Assembly: GCF_004364245.1 (NCBI RefSeq)
Contig: NZ_SOAV01000002.1
Coordinates: 186,001 to 250,000 of the forward strand
Reading direction: 5' to 3'
DNA: 64,000 nt
Origin: Streptomyces sp. BK208
Lineage (GTDB): Bacteria > Actinomycetota > Actinomycetes > Streptomycetales > Streptomycetaceae
Part shown: positions 31,528 through 40,172 of the stretch, piece after piece
Layout: each line of letters starts with the position of its first letter
Numbering within the stretch: the stretch's first letter is position 1
The notes under the pieces: generated by a model
Seen by the model: only the letters and a program-made list of their open reading frames with translations
Told to the model about the DNA's origin: nothing
Databases searched by the model: none
Program-made: the position numbers and the translations under genes

Positions 31528-32225
31528 GCCACACCACTTCCCTCGGGCACGCGCACGGCCGCCGTCTTCTTCCGCGGCGCCTTTCCGACGCCAGCCTTCA
31601 GCTTCTTCTCCAGACCGCGCATCACCCGGGTGAGCAGGAAGGCGATCACGAAGTAGATCAGCAGGATGTACGTGTAGATCTCCGCGCTCTCCTGCAGCGC
31701 CAGGCGCACCAGGTTGCCGCTGAAGGCCAGGTCACCCATGCCCATGATCGACACCAGGGCGGTGCCCTTGAGCAGTTCGATGAGCAGGTTGGAGAAGGGC
31801 GGGATCATCTCAGGCACCGCCTGCGGCAGCAGGATCAGCCTCATCCGCTGCCAGGGCGTGAAGCTGAGAGCGATGCCGCCCTCCTTCTGCGCCGGGTCGA
31901 CCGCGCCGAGCGCGCCGCGCACGATCTCGGAGCCGTACGCCCCGTAGGTCAGGCCGAGGGCCAGCGTGCCCGCCCACATCGGCACCAGCTGCCAGCCGAA
32001 GGCCGGGGGCAGCACGAAGAAGACCCAGAAGATCATCACCAGCGCGGAGGTCCCGCGGAACACCTCGGTGTAGAAGCCCGCGAGGAAGCGGACGATCCAC
32101 AGCCGGTGGGTGCGCGCGATGCCGACCACGAAGGAGACGGCCGCCGCGAGCAGCGAGCTGAAGAAGAGCAGCTGGACGGTGACCCAGACGCCCCGGAGTA
32201 CGAGTTCCCACAGTCCCGAGGTCAT
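31524..32225 (-). CDS. ABC transporter permease (EhuC-like)
   Basis: A 233-residue permease homologous in layout to the next gene: EVFRGTSALVMIFWVFFVLP corresponds to the conserved helix, and DPAQKEGGIALSFTPWQRMRL is the EAA loop that touches the ATPase. A basic Lys/Arg-rich C-terminal tail of about 25 residues is cytosolic. Start and stop both overlap neighbours by four bases (ATGA type), giving a tightly coupled operon. Confidence 0.87.
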   Translation of the reverse strand: MTSGLWELVLRGVWVTVQLLFFSSLLAAAVSFVVGIARTHRLWIVRFLAGFYTEVFRGTSALVMIFWVFFVLPPAFGWQLVPMWAGTLALGLTYGAYGSEIVRGALGAVDPAQKEGGIALSFTPWQRMRLILLPQAVPEMIPPFSNLLIELLKGTALVSIMGMGDLAFSGNLVRLALQESAEIYTYILLIYFVIAFLLTRVMRGLEKKLKAGVGKAPRKKTAAVRVPEGSGVA

Positions 32226-33151
32226 CCGCCGCAGAGCTCCTTCGCGGTCAGATCGGTCATCTCGTTCTGGGTGAAACCGAAGGGCTTGAGGATGCGCAGC
32301 AGTTCGCCGCTCTTCTTGAGCTTTTGCAGCTCGACGTTGAACGCGTCCCGCAGGTTGGTCTCGTCCGGGCGGAAGGCGAAACCGCCGCCGTCGACGTGCG
32401 GCTTGCCGTCGACGAGCGGGGCGAACGCCTCGGTCGCCTCCGCCTTGCTGGACTTCTTCACCACTTCACGGACCGTCAGGGCGGTGCCCGCGAAGACGTC
32501 CACGCGCCCGGCCTCGACGGCGTTGAGACCGGCCACCTGGTCGGGGACGATCAGGATGTCGCTCTCCTTGTACCCGTGCTCCACCGCGTAGGCGATCTCC
32601 GCGTAGCCGGTGCCGGTGGCGAACTTGGCCTTCTTCTCGACGACGTCCCGGTAGTTGCGCAGTCCGAGCGGGTTGCCCTTGCGCACGATGTACGCGTCGA
32701 GCATCTGGTAGTCCGGGTCGGAGAAGATGACCTGCTCGCAACGGTCGGCGTTGATGTACATCCCGGCCGCCACGACGTCGAACTGCTGGGACGCGAGGCC
32801 CGGGATGAGGGAGCCGAACTCCGTCGGCACGGGCTGCACCCGGTCCACACCGAGCCGCTTGAAGATGACCTTCGCCAGCTCGGGCGCCTCGCCCGTCAGC
32901 TCGCCGTTCTTGTCGATGTACCCGAAGGGGACCTCGCCCGCGATGCCGAGCCGGGCCACACCCTGGGCCCGCAGCCGGCCGAGCAGGTCGCCCCCCTTCA
33001 CGTCGGACGCGGTGGCCACCCGCGAGCAGCCGGCCGCTCCCAGTGCGCCGAGCGCCGCGACCCCCGCGAGCAGCGACCGGCGAGTGGGCCCGGCTGTTCT
33101 GGGCCTTTGGTCGGATATACCCCATGGAGGGGTTCTGTGTGGTGGAGCCAT
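32222..33151 (-). CDS. Solute-binding lipoprotein (EhuB-like, SBP family 3)
   Basis: A 309-residue protein with a twin-arginine-like motif (TRRSLLAG), hydrophobic helix and lipobox GAAGC, then the SBP_bac_3 fold: GEVPFGYIDKNGELTGEAPELA, DVVAAGMYINADR and GNPLGLRNYRDV. It should capture an amino acid or ectoine-like zwitterion outside the cell. ATG 33149-33151 has no clear ribosome site, so the message may be leaderless or the start mis-set. It opens the leftward operon and is divergent from the DUF3830 gene. Confidence 0.85.
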   Translation of the reverse strand: MAPPHRTPPWGISDQRPRTAGPTRRSLLAGVAALGALGAAGCSRVATASDVKGGDLLGRLRAQGVARLGIAGEVPFGYIDKNGELTGEAPELAKVIFKRLGVDRVQPVPTEFGSLIPGLASQQFDVVAAGMYINADRCEQVIFSDPDYQMLDAYIVRKGNPLGLRNYRDVVEKKAKFATGTGYAEIAYAVEHGYKESDILIVPDQVAGLNAVEAGRVDVFAGTALTVREVVKKSSKAEATEAFAPLVDGKPHVDGGGFAFRPDETNLRDAFNVELQKLKKSGELLRILKPFGFTQNEMTDLTAKELCGG

Positions 33152-33257
33152 GGGCGCGCAGCTACCCGAAGCCGGGCAGGTTATGCCGATCTTTTTCGGT
33201 CCGATACCTCGGTCCGGCACCCTTGACCGCAGGGCCGCGGGGCACTGCCATGGAGGC

Positions 33258-33755
33258 ATGGCTGATCGCTACATCGAAGTCTCGCTGGTCAAGCGTGGAA
33301 TCACCTGCACGGCCCAACTGCTCGACGACCGGGCCCCGATCACCTGCGCGGCCGTCTGGGACGCGCTCCCCCTCGGCAGCGACGTGTATCACGCCAAATA
33401 CGCGCGCAACGAGATCTACGCCCTTTTCCCGCCCTTCGCGGCATCCGAACCACCACTGGAGAACCCGACGGTAACGCCCATCCCGGGCGACCTGTGTTAT
33501 TTCGCCTTCGCGGGAGCCGAGTTGGGCACGAAGGCGTACGGCTACGACCGCGAGGTCCGGCCCGGCACCACCCTCGTCGACCTCGCCCTCTTCTACGAGC
33601 GCAACAACCTGCTCCTCAACGGCGACGTGGGCTGGGTCCCCGGCACCGTCTGGGGGCGCATCACCGAGGGCCTCGACGCCATGGCCGAGGCCTGCAACGA
33701 CCTGTGGCGCACGGGCGCGGCGGGAGAGACGCTCAGCTTCCGCCGGGCAGGGTAA
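33258..33755 (+). CDS. DUF3830-family cyclophilin-like protein
   Basis: A 165-residue protein of the cyclophilin-like barrel type: VKRGITCTAQLLDDRAPITC at the start and FAGAELGTKAYGYDREV later fit DUF3830. These proteins are often encoded with hydantoin/amide-degrading enzymes and transporters. No catalytic function has been assigned that I know of. ATG 33258 has GGAGG directly upstream. It is divergent from the binding-protein gene and close to an amidase, so it may belong to the same substrate-handling module. Confidence 0.72.
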   Translation: MADRYIEVSLVKRGITCTAQLLDDRAPITCAAVWDALPLGSDVYHAKYARNEIYALFPPFAASEPPLENPTVTPIPGDLCYFAFAGAELGTKAYGYDREVRPGTTLVDLALFYERNNLLLNGDVGWVPGTVWGRITEGLDAMAEACNDLWRTGAAGETLSFRRAG

Positions 33756-33841
33756 CCACCTCGGCCACCGCTGCGGGCAGTCGTGCCTCCCCAGTGCCTG
33801 AACGGCCTGGGAGGCACCCCCAGGGCGGCACGGGTGGGCGG

Positions 33842-33888
33842 TGGGGGCACCTCCCGCTCGAGTGAAGCCGAGAGTGGGGAGGCACCCC
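33842..33888. repeat. Streptomyces-type intergenic inverted repeat
   Basis: GGGGGCACCTCCC and GGGGAGGCACCCC form imperfect arms around a 20-base centre containing CTCGAGTGAAGCC. Similar CTCGAGCGAAGC-containing palindromes recur between genes in Streptomyces chromosomes. It lies in the 179-base gap between the convergent DUF3830 and amidase genes and may act as a terminator. Confidence 0.5.
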
Positions 33889-33934
33889 GCAACGCCGGGC
33901 CACGCGCCCCCACCCGCGCCCGCCTCCACGCGGG

Positions 33935-35323
33935 TCACCAGCCGACCGACGTACCCCCCTCGTACAGCGCGTGCGCCGCCCGCAGCACCAGATCGTCCCG
34001 GTGCCGCGCCGCGACGATCTGCACCCCGACGGGCAGGCCGTCTCCGTCCACCCCGGCAGGGACGGTGCAGGCCGGCTGCTGCGTCAGGTTGAACGGATAC
34101 GTGAACGGCGTCCACCCCGTCCACCGCCGGTACCCCGCCCCCTTCGGCACCTCCACCCCCGCCTCGAACGCCGTGATCGGCAGCGTCGGCGTCACCAGCA
34201 GGTCGTACTCCTCGTGGAAGCGGCCCATCCGCCGCCCCAGCTCCATCCGTACGTCCACCGCCGCCAGGTACTCGAGCGCCGAGTACCGCGCCCCCGCCCC
34301 GACGATCTCCCGCAGCCCCGGATCGAGCAGCTCCCGCTGTCCCGTCCGCAGGTGCTGCACCACCCGCGCCGCCCCGCTGAACCACAGGGTGTGGAAGGCG
34401 TCCACCGGATCCGTGAAGTCGGGATCTGCCTCCGTCACGTACGCGCCGAGACCCGCCAGCCGCTCCACCGCCCGCCGCACCGCCCCCGCCACCGCCGGAC
34501 GCACCGCCACCTGCCCGCCCAGCGAGGGCGAGTACGCCACCCGCAGTCCCCGCACCCCGCCCGGCAGCGCCTCGGTGAACGACCCCGGCGCCGGGCCCAG
34601 CGCCGACCAGTCGCGGGCGTCCGGGGTGCCGATGACGTCCAGCATCAGCGCGGCGTCCGCCGCGTCCCGCGTGATCGGACCGACGTGCGCGAGGGTGCCG
34701 AACGCGCTCGCCGGGTACAGCGGCACCCGCCCGTACGTCGGTTTCAGGCCGAAGACGCCGCAGAACGACGCCGGGATGCGCACGCTGCCGCCGCCGTCGG
34801 TGCCGAGCGCCAGCGGCCCCGCCCCGAGCGCCACGGCCGCCGCCGCGCCCCCGCTGGAACCGCCCGCCGTACGGGACGGGTCGTGCGGGTTGCGGGTCAC
34901 GCCGGACAGGGGCGAGTCGGTCACGCCCTTCCAGCCGTACTCGGGCGTCGTGGTCTTGCCGACGAAGACCGCGCCGTGCTCCCGCAGCCGCGCCACGGAC
35001 GGCGCGTCCTCGTCCCAGGGGCCGTCCGGCGAGACGGCCCGCGAGCCGCGCAGGGTCGGCTCGCCGCGGGTCAGCAGGATGTCCTTCACCGTGACCGGCA
35101 CCCCGTCGAGCCGCCCGCACGGCTCCCCGCGGCGCCACCGCTCCTCGGACCGCCGGGCCCGGTCCAGCGCCTCCTCACCGGTCAGCCGGACGAAGGCGTT
35201 CACCTCCGGCTGGATCCGCTCGGCCCGTTCCAGGACCGCCCGGGTGGCCTCCACGGGGCTGAACGCGCCCTCGCGGTAGCCCTCGACGAGCTGTACGGCG
35301 GTCAGTTCGGTGAGGTCGGTCAT
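33935..35323 (-). CDS. Amidase-signature-family amidase
   Basis: A 462-residue amidase. The catalytic triad is visible: Lys in PVTVKDILLT, cis-Ser in TAGGSSGGAAA and the nucleophilic Ser in GTDGGGSVRIPASFCGVFG. It would hydrolyse a C-N amide bond of a small or aromatic amide. The gene sits 45 bases downstream of a 2-hydroxyacid dehydrogenase on the same strand, so the two are probably co-transcribed. A GatA role is unlikely because gatB/gatC are absent and the C-terminus matches catabolic amidases. Confidence 0.88.
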   Translation of the reverse strand: MTDLTELTAVQLVEGYREGAFSPVEATRAVLERAERIQPEVNAFVRLTGEEALDRARRSEERWRRGEPCGRLDGVPVTVKDILLTRGEPTLRGSRAVSPDGPWDEDAPSVARLREHGAVFVGKTTTPEYGWKGVTDSPLSGVTRNPHDPSRTAGGSSGGAAAAVALGAGPLALGTDGGGSVRIPASFCGVFGLKPTYGRVPLYPASAFGTLAHVGPITRDAADAALMLDVIGTPDARDWSALGPAPGSFTEALPGGVRGLRVAYSPSLGGQVAVRPAVAGAVRRAVERLAGLGAYVTEADPDFTDPVDAFHTLWFSGAARVVQHLRTGQRELLDPGLREIVGAGARYSALEYLAAVDVRMELGRRMGRFHEEYDLLVTPTLPITAFEAGVEVPKGAGYRRWTGWTPFTYPFNLTQQPACTVPAGVDGDGLPVGVQIVAARHRDDLVLRAAHALYEGGTSVGW

Positions 35324-35368
35324 GCAGCACCCTCCCGCAGGTCTGGGACGTCGGCCCGGGCGGCGACG

Positions 35369-36346
35369 TCAGTGTCCGGGCACGTATCCGCGCTTCTTGT
35401 CGACCACGTTGGCCAGCGGTCCGCCCGCCGCCCAGCTTTCGAACAACTCCACGAACTGGGCGCCCAGTTCGTCCCGCCAGCCGACCGTGTCCCCGCTCAT
35501 GTGCGGCGAGACGATCAGATCCGGCACCCGCCACAGCGCGCTGTCCGGGGCGAGCGGCTCGTGGTTCAGCACGTCCAGCGCCGCGCCCGCGATCCGGCGC
35601 GCGGTCAGCGCCTCCACCAGGTCGTCCTCGACGACCAGTTGGCCCCGCCCCACGTTCACGAACCGGGCCGAGGGCCGCATCAGCCCGAAGCGCCGGGCGT
35701 CGAACATGCCGCGGGTGTCGTCGGTGAGCGGAGCCGCCGCCACCACCCAGTCGGCCCCGGCGAGCAGCCGGTCCAGCTCGTCGGTCCCGTGGACGCCGGG
35801 GCGCGCGGTGCGGCCGACCAGCGCGGTGGTGATGCCGAGCGCCTCCAGCGTCCGCGCGACCGCCCGGCCGATCGGACCGGAGCCCACCACGCAGGCGCGC
35901 GTCCCGGCCACCCGCGTCGACTCGCGGTGGCGCCAGGTCCGCTCGCCCTGCAGGCGCAGCGTCGTGGGCAGGTCCTTGGCCATCGCCAGGACCAGTGCGG
36001 CGACGTACTCGGCGATCGGCTGGTCGAAGACGCCGCGGGCGTTGGTCACCACCGTGTCCGACCCGGCCAGCTCCGGGCACATCAGGTGGTCCACGCCGGC
36101 GCTCGCCGTGTGCACCCAGCGCGGACGCGGGCCGTCGCCGGGCCACGCCTCGCGGACCGCGTGCGAGGTGAAGTCCCACACCAGCAGGACGTCGGCGTGC
36201 GGCAGCCGGTCGGCCAGCGTCGCCGGGTCCGCGTGCTCGACGCGGACCCGGCCGGTCAGCCGGCCGAGACGGGGCGGCGGCTCGGCGTCCAGGACGAGGA
36301 GCGTCGGCAGGGACGCGGGTGCGGGCGGGGAAGGGGGTGTGGTCAT
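35369..36346 (-). CDS. D-isomer-specific 2-hydroxyacid dehydrogenase
   Basis: A 325-residue NAD-dependent dehydrogenase. The nucleotide-binding domain has CVVGSGPIGRAVA; the catalytic residues are Arg in VNVGRGQLVV, Glu in LDVLNHEPL and His in IVSPHMSGDT. It reduces a 2-oxo acid or oxidises a D-2-hydroxy acid; GHRPR/SerA-type specificity cannot be resolved. ATG 36344-36346 starts the protein, upstream of the amidase gene. The divergent partner genes encode racemase/isomerase-like enzymes, suggesting a shared carboxylic-acid pathway. Confidence 0.87.
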   Translation of the reverse strand: MTTPPSPPAPASLPTLLVLDAEPPPRLGRLTGRVRVEHADPATLADRLPHADVLLVWDFTSHAVREAWPGDGPRPRWVHTASAGVDHLMCPELAGSDTVVTNARGVFDQPIAEYVAALVLAMAKDLPTTLRLQGERTWRHRESTRVAGTRACVVGSGPIGRAVARTLEALGITTALVGRTARPGVHGTDELDRLLAGADWVVAAAPLTDDTRGMFDARRFGLMRPSARFVNVGRGQLVVEDDLVEALTARRIAGAALDVLNHEPLAPDSALWRVPDLIVSPHMSGDTVGWRDELGAQFVELFESWAAGGPLANVVDKKRGYVPGH

Positions 36347-36532
36347 CGGCGGGCCTGTCTCCGGTCGGCGGGGCGGGGGCGGTGCGAGAGGTGACGCGGA
36401 AGTTAACCGGCTGTTGACCTGGGAGTGACGAGGACGGATTGACCACGCTCGCACCGCAACCTACCTTCGTCAACACGGCCGTTCTGACGGTGCGTTGCCC
36501 TCTGCTTTCCCAGTGTGAGGCCGGTGCGTGCC

Positions 36533-37435
36533 ATGGACATCTCCTTTCTCGGCGGACCAGCTCCGCAACGCGGGGTCGGCGTGGTCGCCCCGTTCGACTT
36601 CGCGCTCGATCGCGAGCTGTGGCGATGGGTGCCCGACGACGTGTCGCTCCACATGACGCGGACCCCCTTCGTGCCCGTCGAGGTCAGTCTCGACCTCGCC
36701 CGGCTGGTCAGCGAGCACGAGACCCTGGGCGAGGCGGTGCGCACCCTCAACGCCATCGCCCCCGAGGTCGTCGCCTACGCCTGCACCTCGGGCAGCTTCG
36801 TCGGCGGCGTCACCGGGGAGCGCGCCATGTGCGAGGCGATGACCTGGGCGGGAGCGGTCCCGTCCGTCACCACCTCCGGCGCCCTGCTCGACGCGCTGAC
36901 CGAGCTGGGCGTGCGCCGGGTCGCGCTGGTGACCCCGTACACCGTGTCCGTGACCCGGGCGCTGGAGGCGTACGTCGCCGAGGCCGGGGTCACCGTCGCC
37001 GGCTGCGCCTTCATGGGGCTGACCCGGCACATCTGGAAGGTCCCGTACCGAGACGTGGCCGCCATGGCACGCCGGGCCGTGCCCGCGCCCGGGGCGGCCG
37101 ACGCCCTGTTCATCTCCTGCACCAACCTCCCCACCTACGACGTCATCCCGCAGCTGGAGGCCGAGCTGCGCATACCGGTGATCTCGGCCAACCAAGTGAC
37201 GATGTGGGCGGCCCTGCGCCGACTGGGTACTCCTGCGGTGGGGCCGTACCAGGCGCTGACCGACCCGGCTGCCCGGACCGGCCCCGCGGCGACGGGCGTG
37301 GCCGGTCCCGCGGTGGTGGGACCCGCCGGTCCCGTCGACCCCGCGGTGGCCGGTCCGGTCGGACCCGCGGCCGCGGACATGCCGGGCGTCGGTGACGTCC
37401 CGGACACGGAACAGCAGCAGGAAGGGTGGACATGA
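36533..37435 (+). CDS. Asp/Glu-racemase-superfamily, maleate cis-trans isomerase-like protein (two Cys)
   Basis: A 300-residue protein. Cys pairs YACTSGSF (about residue 82) and FISCTNLPTYD (about residue 193) are the two catalytic cysteines of maleate isomerase and Asp/Glu racemases. The last 60 residues are a Gly/Pro/Ala/Val low-complexity tail ending in a Gln run, absent from characterised members of about 250 residues. ATG 36533 is preferred; GTG 36515 is possible. The stop overlaps the next gene (ATGA), so it works with the second racemase-like protein. Arylmalonate decarboxylase and the ectoine-catabolic EutA belong to the same superfamily. Confidence 0.8.
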   Translation: MDISFLGGPAPQRGVGVVAPFDFALDRELWRWVPDDVSLHMTRTPFVPVEVSLDLARLVSEHETLGEAVRTLNAIAPEVVAYACTSGSFVGGVTGERAMCEAMTWAGAVPSVTTSGALLDALTELGVRRVALVTPYTVSVTRALEAYVAEAGVTVAGCAFMGLTRHIWKVPYRDVAAMARRAVPAPGAADALFISCTNLPTYDVIPQLEAELRIPVISANQVTMWAALRRLGTPAVGPYQALTDPAARTGPAATGVAGPAVVGPAGPVDPAVAGPVGPAAADMPGVGDVPDTEQQQEGWT

Positions 37436-38163
37436 CAGCACTGGGATTCCTGTACCCGGGCCACTCCGGCGAGGACGACTACCCACGCATCGAGCAGCTC
37501 CTGGGCAGCGACATCCGGGTGGACCTGGTGCACACGGACATCGGCGAGGACGCCCACCGGGTGGACGCGCTGCTGGAGATGGGCTCGCCGCAGCGACTGG
37601 AGGCGGGCGTGGCCGAACTGCGGCTGGCCGGCGCCGACGCCGTGGTGTGGGCCTGCACCAGCGGCAGCTTCGTGCACGGCTGGGAGGGCGCCCACGAACA
37701 GGTGCGCGCCCTGGCCCAGGCGGCGGGCCTGCCGGCCTCGTCCACCTCCTTCGCCTTCGTGCACGCGGCGAAGGAGATCGGTGCCCGGCGGGTCTCGGTC
37801 GGAGCGACCTACCCGGACGACGTGGCCCGGCTCTTCGCGGACTTCCTCGGCGCCGCCGGCGTCGAGGTCGCCGACGTCGTCAGCTCGGGCATCGTCACCG
37901 CCGCGGAGGTCGGCACCTGGACCGAGGAGGAGGTGCTGGCCCTGGCCCGCGCCGCCGACCGCCCGGACGCCGAGGCGGTGCTCCTGCCGGACACCGCGCT
38001 GCACACGGCGGCCCACATCCCGGCCCTGGAGAAGGAGCTGGGCAAGCCGGTGCTCACCGCGAACCAGGTCACCGTCTGGGAGGGCCTGCGCCTGGCCGAC
38101 CGCCGGGTCAACGCCCCGGAACTGGGCGTGCTCTTCACGCGGGAGCCGGTGGTGCAGGCCTGA
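37432..38163 (+). CDS. Asp/Glu-racemase-superfamily, decarboxylase/isomerase-like protein (single Cys)
   Basis: A 243-residue paralogue of the preceding gene product. The N-terminal Cys is kept in VVWACTSGSFVHG, but the second catalytic Cys is replaced: the matching strand reads VLLPDTALHTAAH. One-cysteine members of this fold (arylmalonate decarboxylase has its single Cys on the other side) do not racemise by the two-base mechanism. It could be a non-racemising enzyme or a subunit that pairs with its two-Cys neighbour. Translation is coupled through ATGA. Confidence 0.8.
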   Translation: MTALGFLYPGHSGEDDYPRIEQLLGSDIRVDLVHTDIGEDAHRVDALLEMGSPQRLEAGVAELRLAGADAVVWACTSGSFVHGWEGAHEQVRALAQAAGLPASSTSFAFVHAAKEIGARRVSVGATYPDDVARLFADFLGAAGVEVADVVSSGIVTAAEVGTWTEEEVLALARAADRPDAEAVLLPDTALHTAAHIPALEKELGKPVLTANQVTVWEGLRLADRRVNAPELGVLFTREPVVQA

Positions 38164-38191
38164 GGAGGTCCGAGCAGGTCCGAGACGGAAA

Positions 38192-38225
38192 GAACCCCGG
38201 CCCCGCGTGAGCGGGACCGGGGTTC
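38192..38225 (-). terminator. Terminator of the tRNA-like RNA
   Basis: On the minus strand the arms GAACCCCGGTCCCGC and GCGGGGCCGGGGTTC pair with one mismatch around TCAC and are followed by TTTCC. The hairpin starts six bases beyond the 3' end of the tRNA-like molecule and 28 bases after the stop of the opposing racemase gene, so it may serve both. Confidence 0.75.
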
Positions 38226-38231
38226 TCGTCG

Positions 38232-38301
38232 AGCGCTGGGCAGGCCTTGCACCTGCATTTCCCCACGGGAAGTGGGGCGTCTTTCCTTGGACCACCAACG
38301 C
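38232..38301 (-). ncRNA. Predicted non-canonical tRNA-Gly(TCC)-like RNA
   Basis: The minus strand folds by hand into a 70-base cloverleaf. Acceptor GCGTTGG pairs with CCAGCGC (one G-U). A 3-bp D-stem GTC/GAC has loop CAAGGAAA. The anticodon stem CCCCA/TGGGG has 7-base loop CTTCCCG, giving anticodon TCC. The variable region is AAAT, and T-stem GCAGG/CCTGC is perfect with loop TGCAAGG. Departures from normal tRNAs: G instead of T at position 55, C at position 37 and a weak D-stem. CCA is not encoded. A terminator follows at once. It may be a genuine divergent tRNA, a non-proteinogenic tRNA or a decayed copy. Confidence 0.6.
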
Positions 38302-38612
38302 ATCGCCCGCCGCGGGAGGTTGACCTCCGTGATCAGGCAGGATGATCGTACCGCAGCTCCGGCCGGGGCGCACATCGGCGGGGCCGCGCGTCGGCGGAGA
38401 GCGTGGGGGCGGGGTCCGGTGCGGCCTCTCCGCGCGATCACCTTGTTCATGTAGACGGACAACAGCCGGAATACTGAACGTGTCTGAACCCTTGTCAGGC
38501 CTCAGGGTGCACCCTATTGTCACGCCGAGAAAGCGCTTTCCCGTCATGTTGTTTGACGTGATCACGACATGACTTCCGTTCCGGCATGTGAAGGCGAATG
38601 GGGAGACCGAGA
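38302..38612. other. Spacer before pectate lyase gene
   Basis: There is no convincing gene. The left part should hold the promoter of the leftward tRNA-like RNA (a TACGAT-type -10 candidate lies near 38345 on the minus strand). The right part, 38455-38600, is A/T-richer than its surroundings and contains GAAAGCGCTTTC near 38529, a 12-base perfect palindrome of the LacI-operator type that may control the pectate lyase gene. Confidence 0.5.
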
Positions 38613-40163
38613 ATGAGACGACCAGTCGCGCTGCGACTCCAAGCGGCACTGGGCACGCTGGCCCTCGCGGCCGCGGCCGGTGTGGTGCTGACGATGCCCG
38701 AGGCGGCGGCCGCGGCCGGCGGCGCCACCGGCTACGCGACCCAGAACGGCGGCACGACCGGCGGCGCGGGCGGGCAGACCGTCCGGGCCACCACCGGCAC
38801 CGCGATCCACCAGGCCCTGTGCGGCCGGGCCAGCAGCAGCACCCCGATCGTCATCGAGGTCGAGGGCACCATCAACCACGGCAACACCAGCAAGGTGTCG
38901 GGCGGCAGCTGCAGCACCGCGGCCGACAAGATCGAGCTGAAGCAGGTCAGCAACATCACGATCGTCGGTGTCGGAAGCGGCGCCGTCTTCGACCAACTGG
39001 GCATCCACATCCGCGAGTCCAGCAACATCGTGATCCAGAACGTGACCGTCCGGAACGTCAAGAAGTCCGGCTCGCCCACCTCCAACGGCGGCGACGCCAT
39101 CGGCATGGAGAGCGACGTCCGCAACGTCTGGGTCGACCACTCCACGCTGGAGGCCTCGGGCGGGGAGTCGGAGGGCTACGACGGCCTCTTCGACATGAAG
39201 GACAACACCCAGTACGTGACCCTGTCCTACAGCGTCCTGCGCAACTCGGGCCGCGGCGGGCTCATCGGCTCCAGCGAGAGCGACCGCTCCAACGGCTACG
39301 TCACCTTCCACCACAACCTGTACCAGAACATCGATTCCCGCACGCCCCTGCTGCGCGGCGGGATCGCCCACATGTACAACAACCACTACAAGAACCTGAA
39401 CGAGTCCGGGATCAACTCCCGCGCGGGCGCCAAGGCGAAGGTGGACAACAACTACTTCGAGGACTCCAAGGACGTCCTCGGCACCTTCTACACCGACCAG
39501 GCCGGCACCTGGCAGGTCAGCGGCAACATCTTCGACAACGTGACCTGGTCCGAGCCGGGCGAGGACAGCAACCCGGCCGGTCCGAACCCGCAGTCCAACA
39601 CCACGGTGTCCGTCCCGTACTCCTACACCCTCGACGCCGCTTCCTGCGTGCCCTCCGTGGTGAGCGCCACGGCGGGCGCGAACAAGGGCCTCAAGGTGTC
39701 GGACGGCAGCTGCACGCCGCAGAGCCCGGACCCGACCGACCCCACCGACCCGGACCCGACCGACCCGACGGACCCGGACCCGACCGACCCGCCGAGCGGC
39801 ACCAACCTGAGCATCGGGGCCGGCGCCGACGGATCGTCCAAGGCGAGCGGCACCAGCTACGGCAACGTGCGCGACGGTGACCTGAGCACGTACTGGTCCC
39901 CGGCCGGCACGACCGGCTCGATCTCCGTCAAGTGGTCCTCCGTCACCACCGTCTCCAAGGTCAACATCCGGGAGGCGGCGGGATCCGCGGGCACCATCGG
40001 CTCCTACCGGGTCCTCAACCGCGACACCGGCGCCGTGCTGGCCTCCGGCAGCGGAGCCGGCGTGATCGGCTTCTCCCCGGTCTCGCTGGAGAAGATCACC
40101 TTCGAGATCACCGGCGCCTCGGGCACCCCGAAGATCGCCGAGTTCGAGACGTACGCCGGCTGA
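38613..40163 (+). CDS. Secreted pectate lyase (PL1) with C-terminal carbohydrate-binding module
   Basis: A 516-residue protein: signal peptide (to about 35, EAAAAAG), a PL1 beta-helix domain (about 36-350) with GMESDVRNVWVDHSTLE and DNTQYVTLSYSVL, then a PDPTDPT-repeat linker of about 25 residues and a discoidin-like/CBM module of 120 residues (NVRDGDLSTYWSP, WSSVTTVSKVNI). It cleaves polygalacturonate by beta-elimination with Ca2+. ATG 38613 follows GGGAG; the upstream ATG 38598 is less likely. A strong terminator follows. Confidence 0.9.
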   Translation: MRRPVALRLQAALGTLALAAAAGVVLTMPEAAAAAGGATGYATQNGGTTGGAGGQTVRATTGTAIHQALCGRASSSTPIVIEVEGTINHGNTSKVSGGSCSTAADKIELKQVSNITIVGVGSGAVFDQLGIHIRESSNIVIQNVTVRNVKKSGSPTSNGGDAIGMESDVRNVWVDHSTLEASGGESEGYDGLFDMKDNTQYVTLSYSVLRNSGRGGLIGSSESDRSNGYVTFHHNLYQNIDSRTPLLRGGIAHMYNNHYKNLNESGINSRAGAKAKVDNNYFEDSKDVLGTFYTDQAGTWQVSGNIFDNVTWSEPGEDSNPAGPNPQSNTTVSVPYSYTLDAASCVPSVVSATAGANKGLKVSDGSCTPQSPDPTDPTDPDPTDPTDPDPTDPPSGTNLSIGAGADGSSKASGTSYGNVRDGDLSTYWSPAGTTGSISVKWSSVTTVSKVNIREAAGSAGTIGSYRVLNRDTGAVLASGSGAGVIGFSPVSLEKITFEITGASGTPKIAEFETYAG

Positions 40164-40172
40164 CACGGCCGG

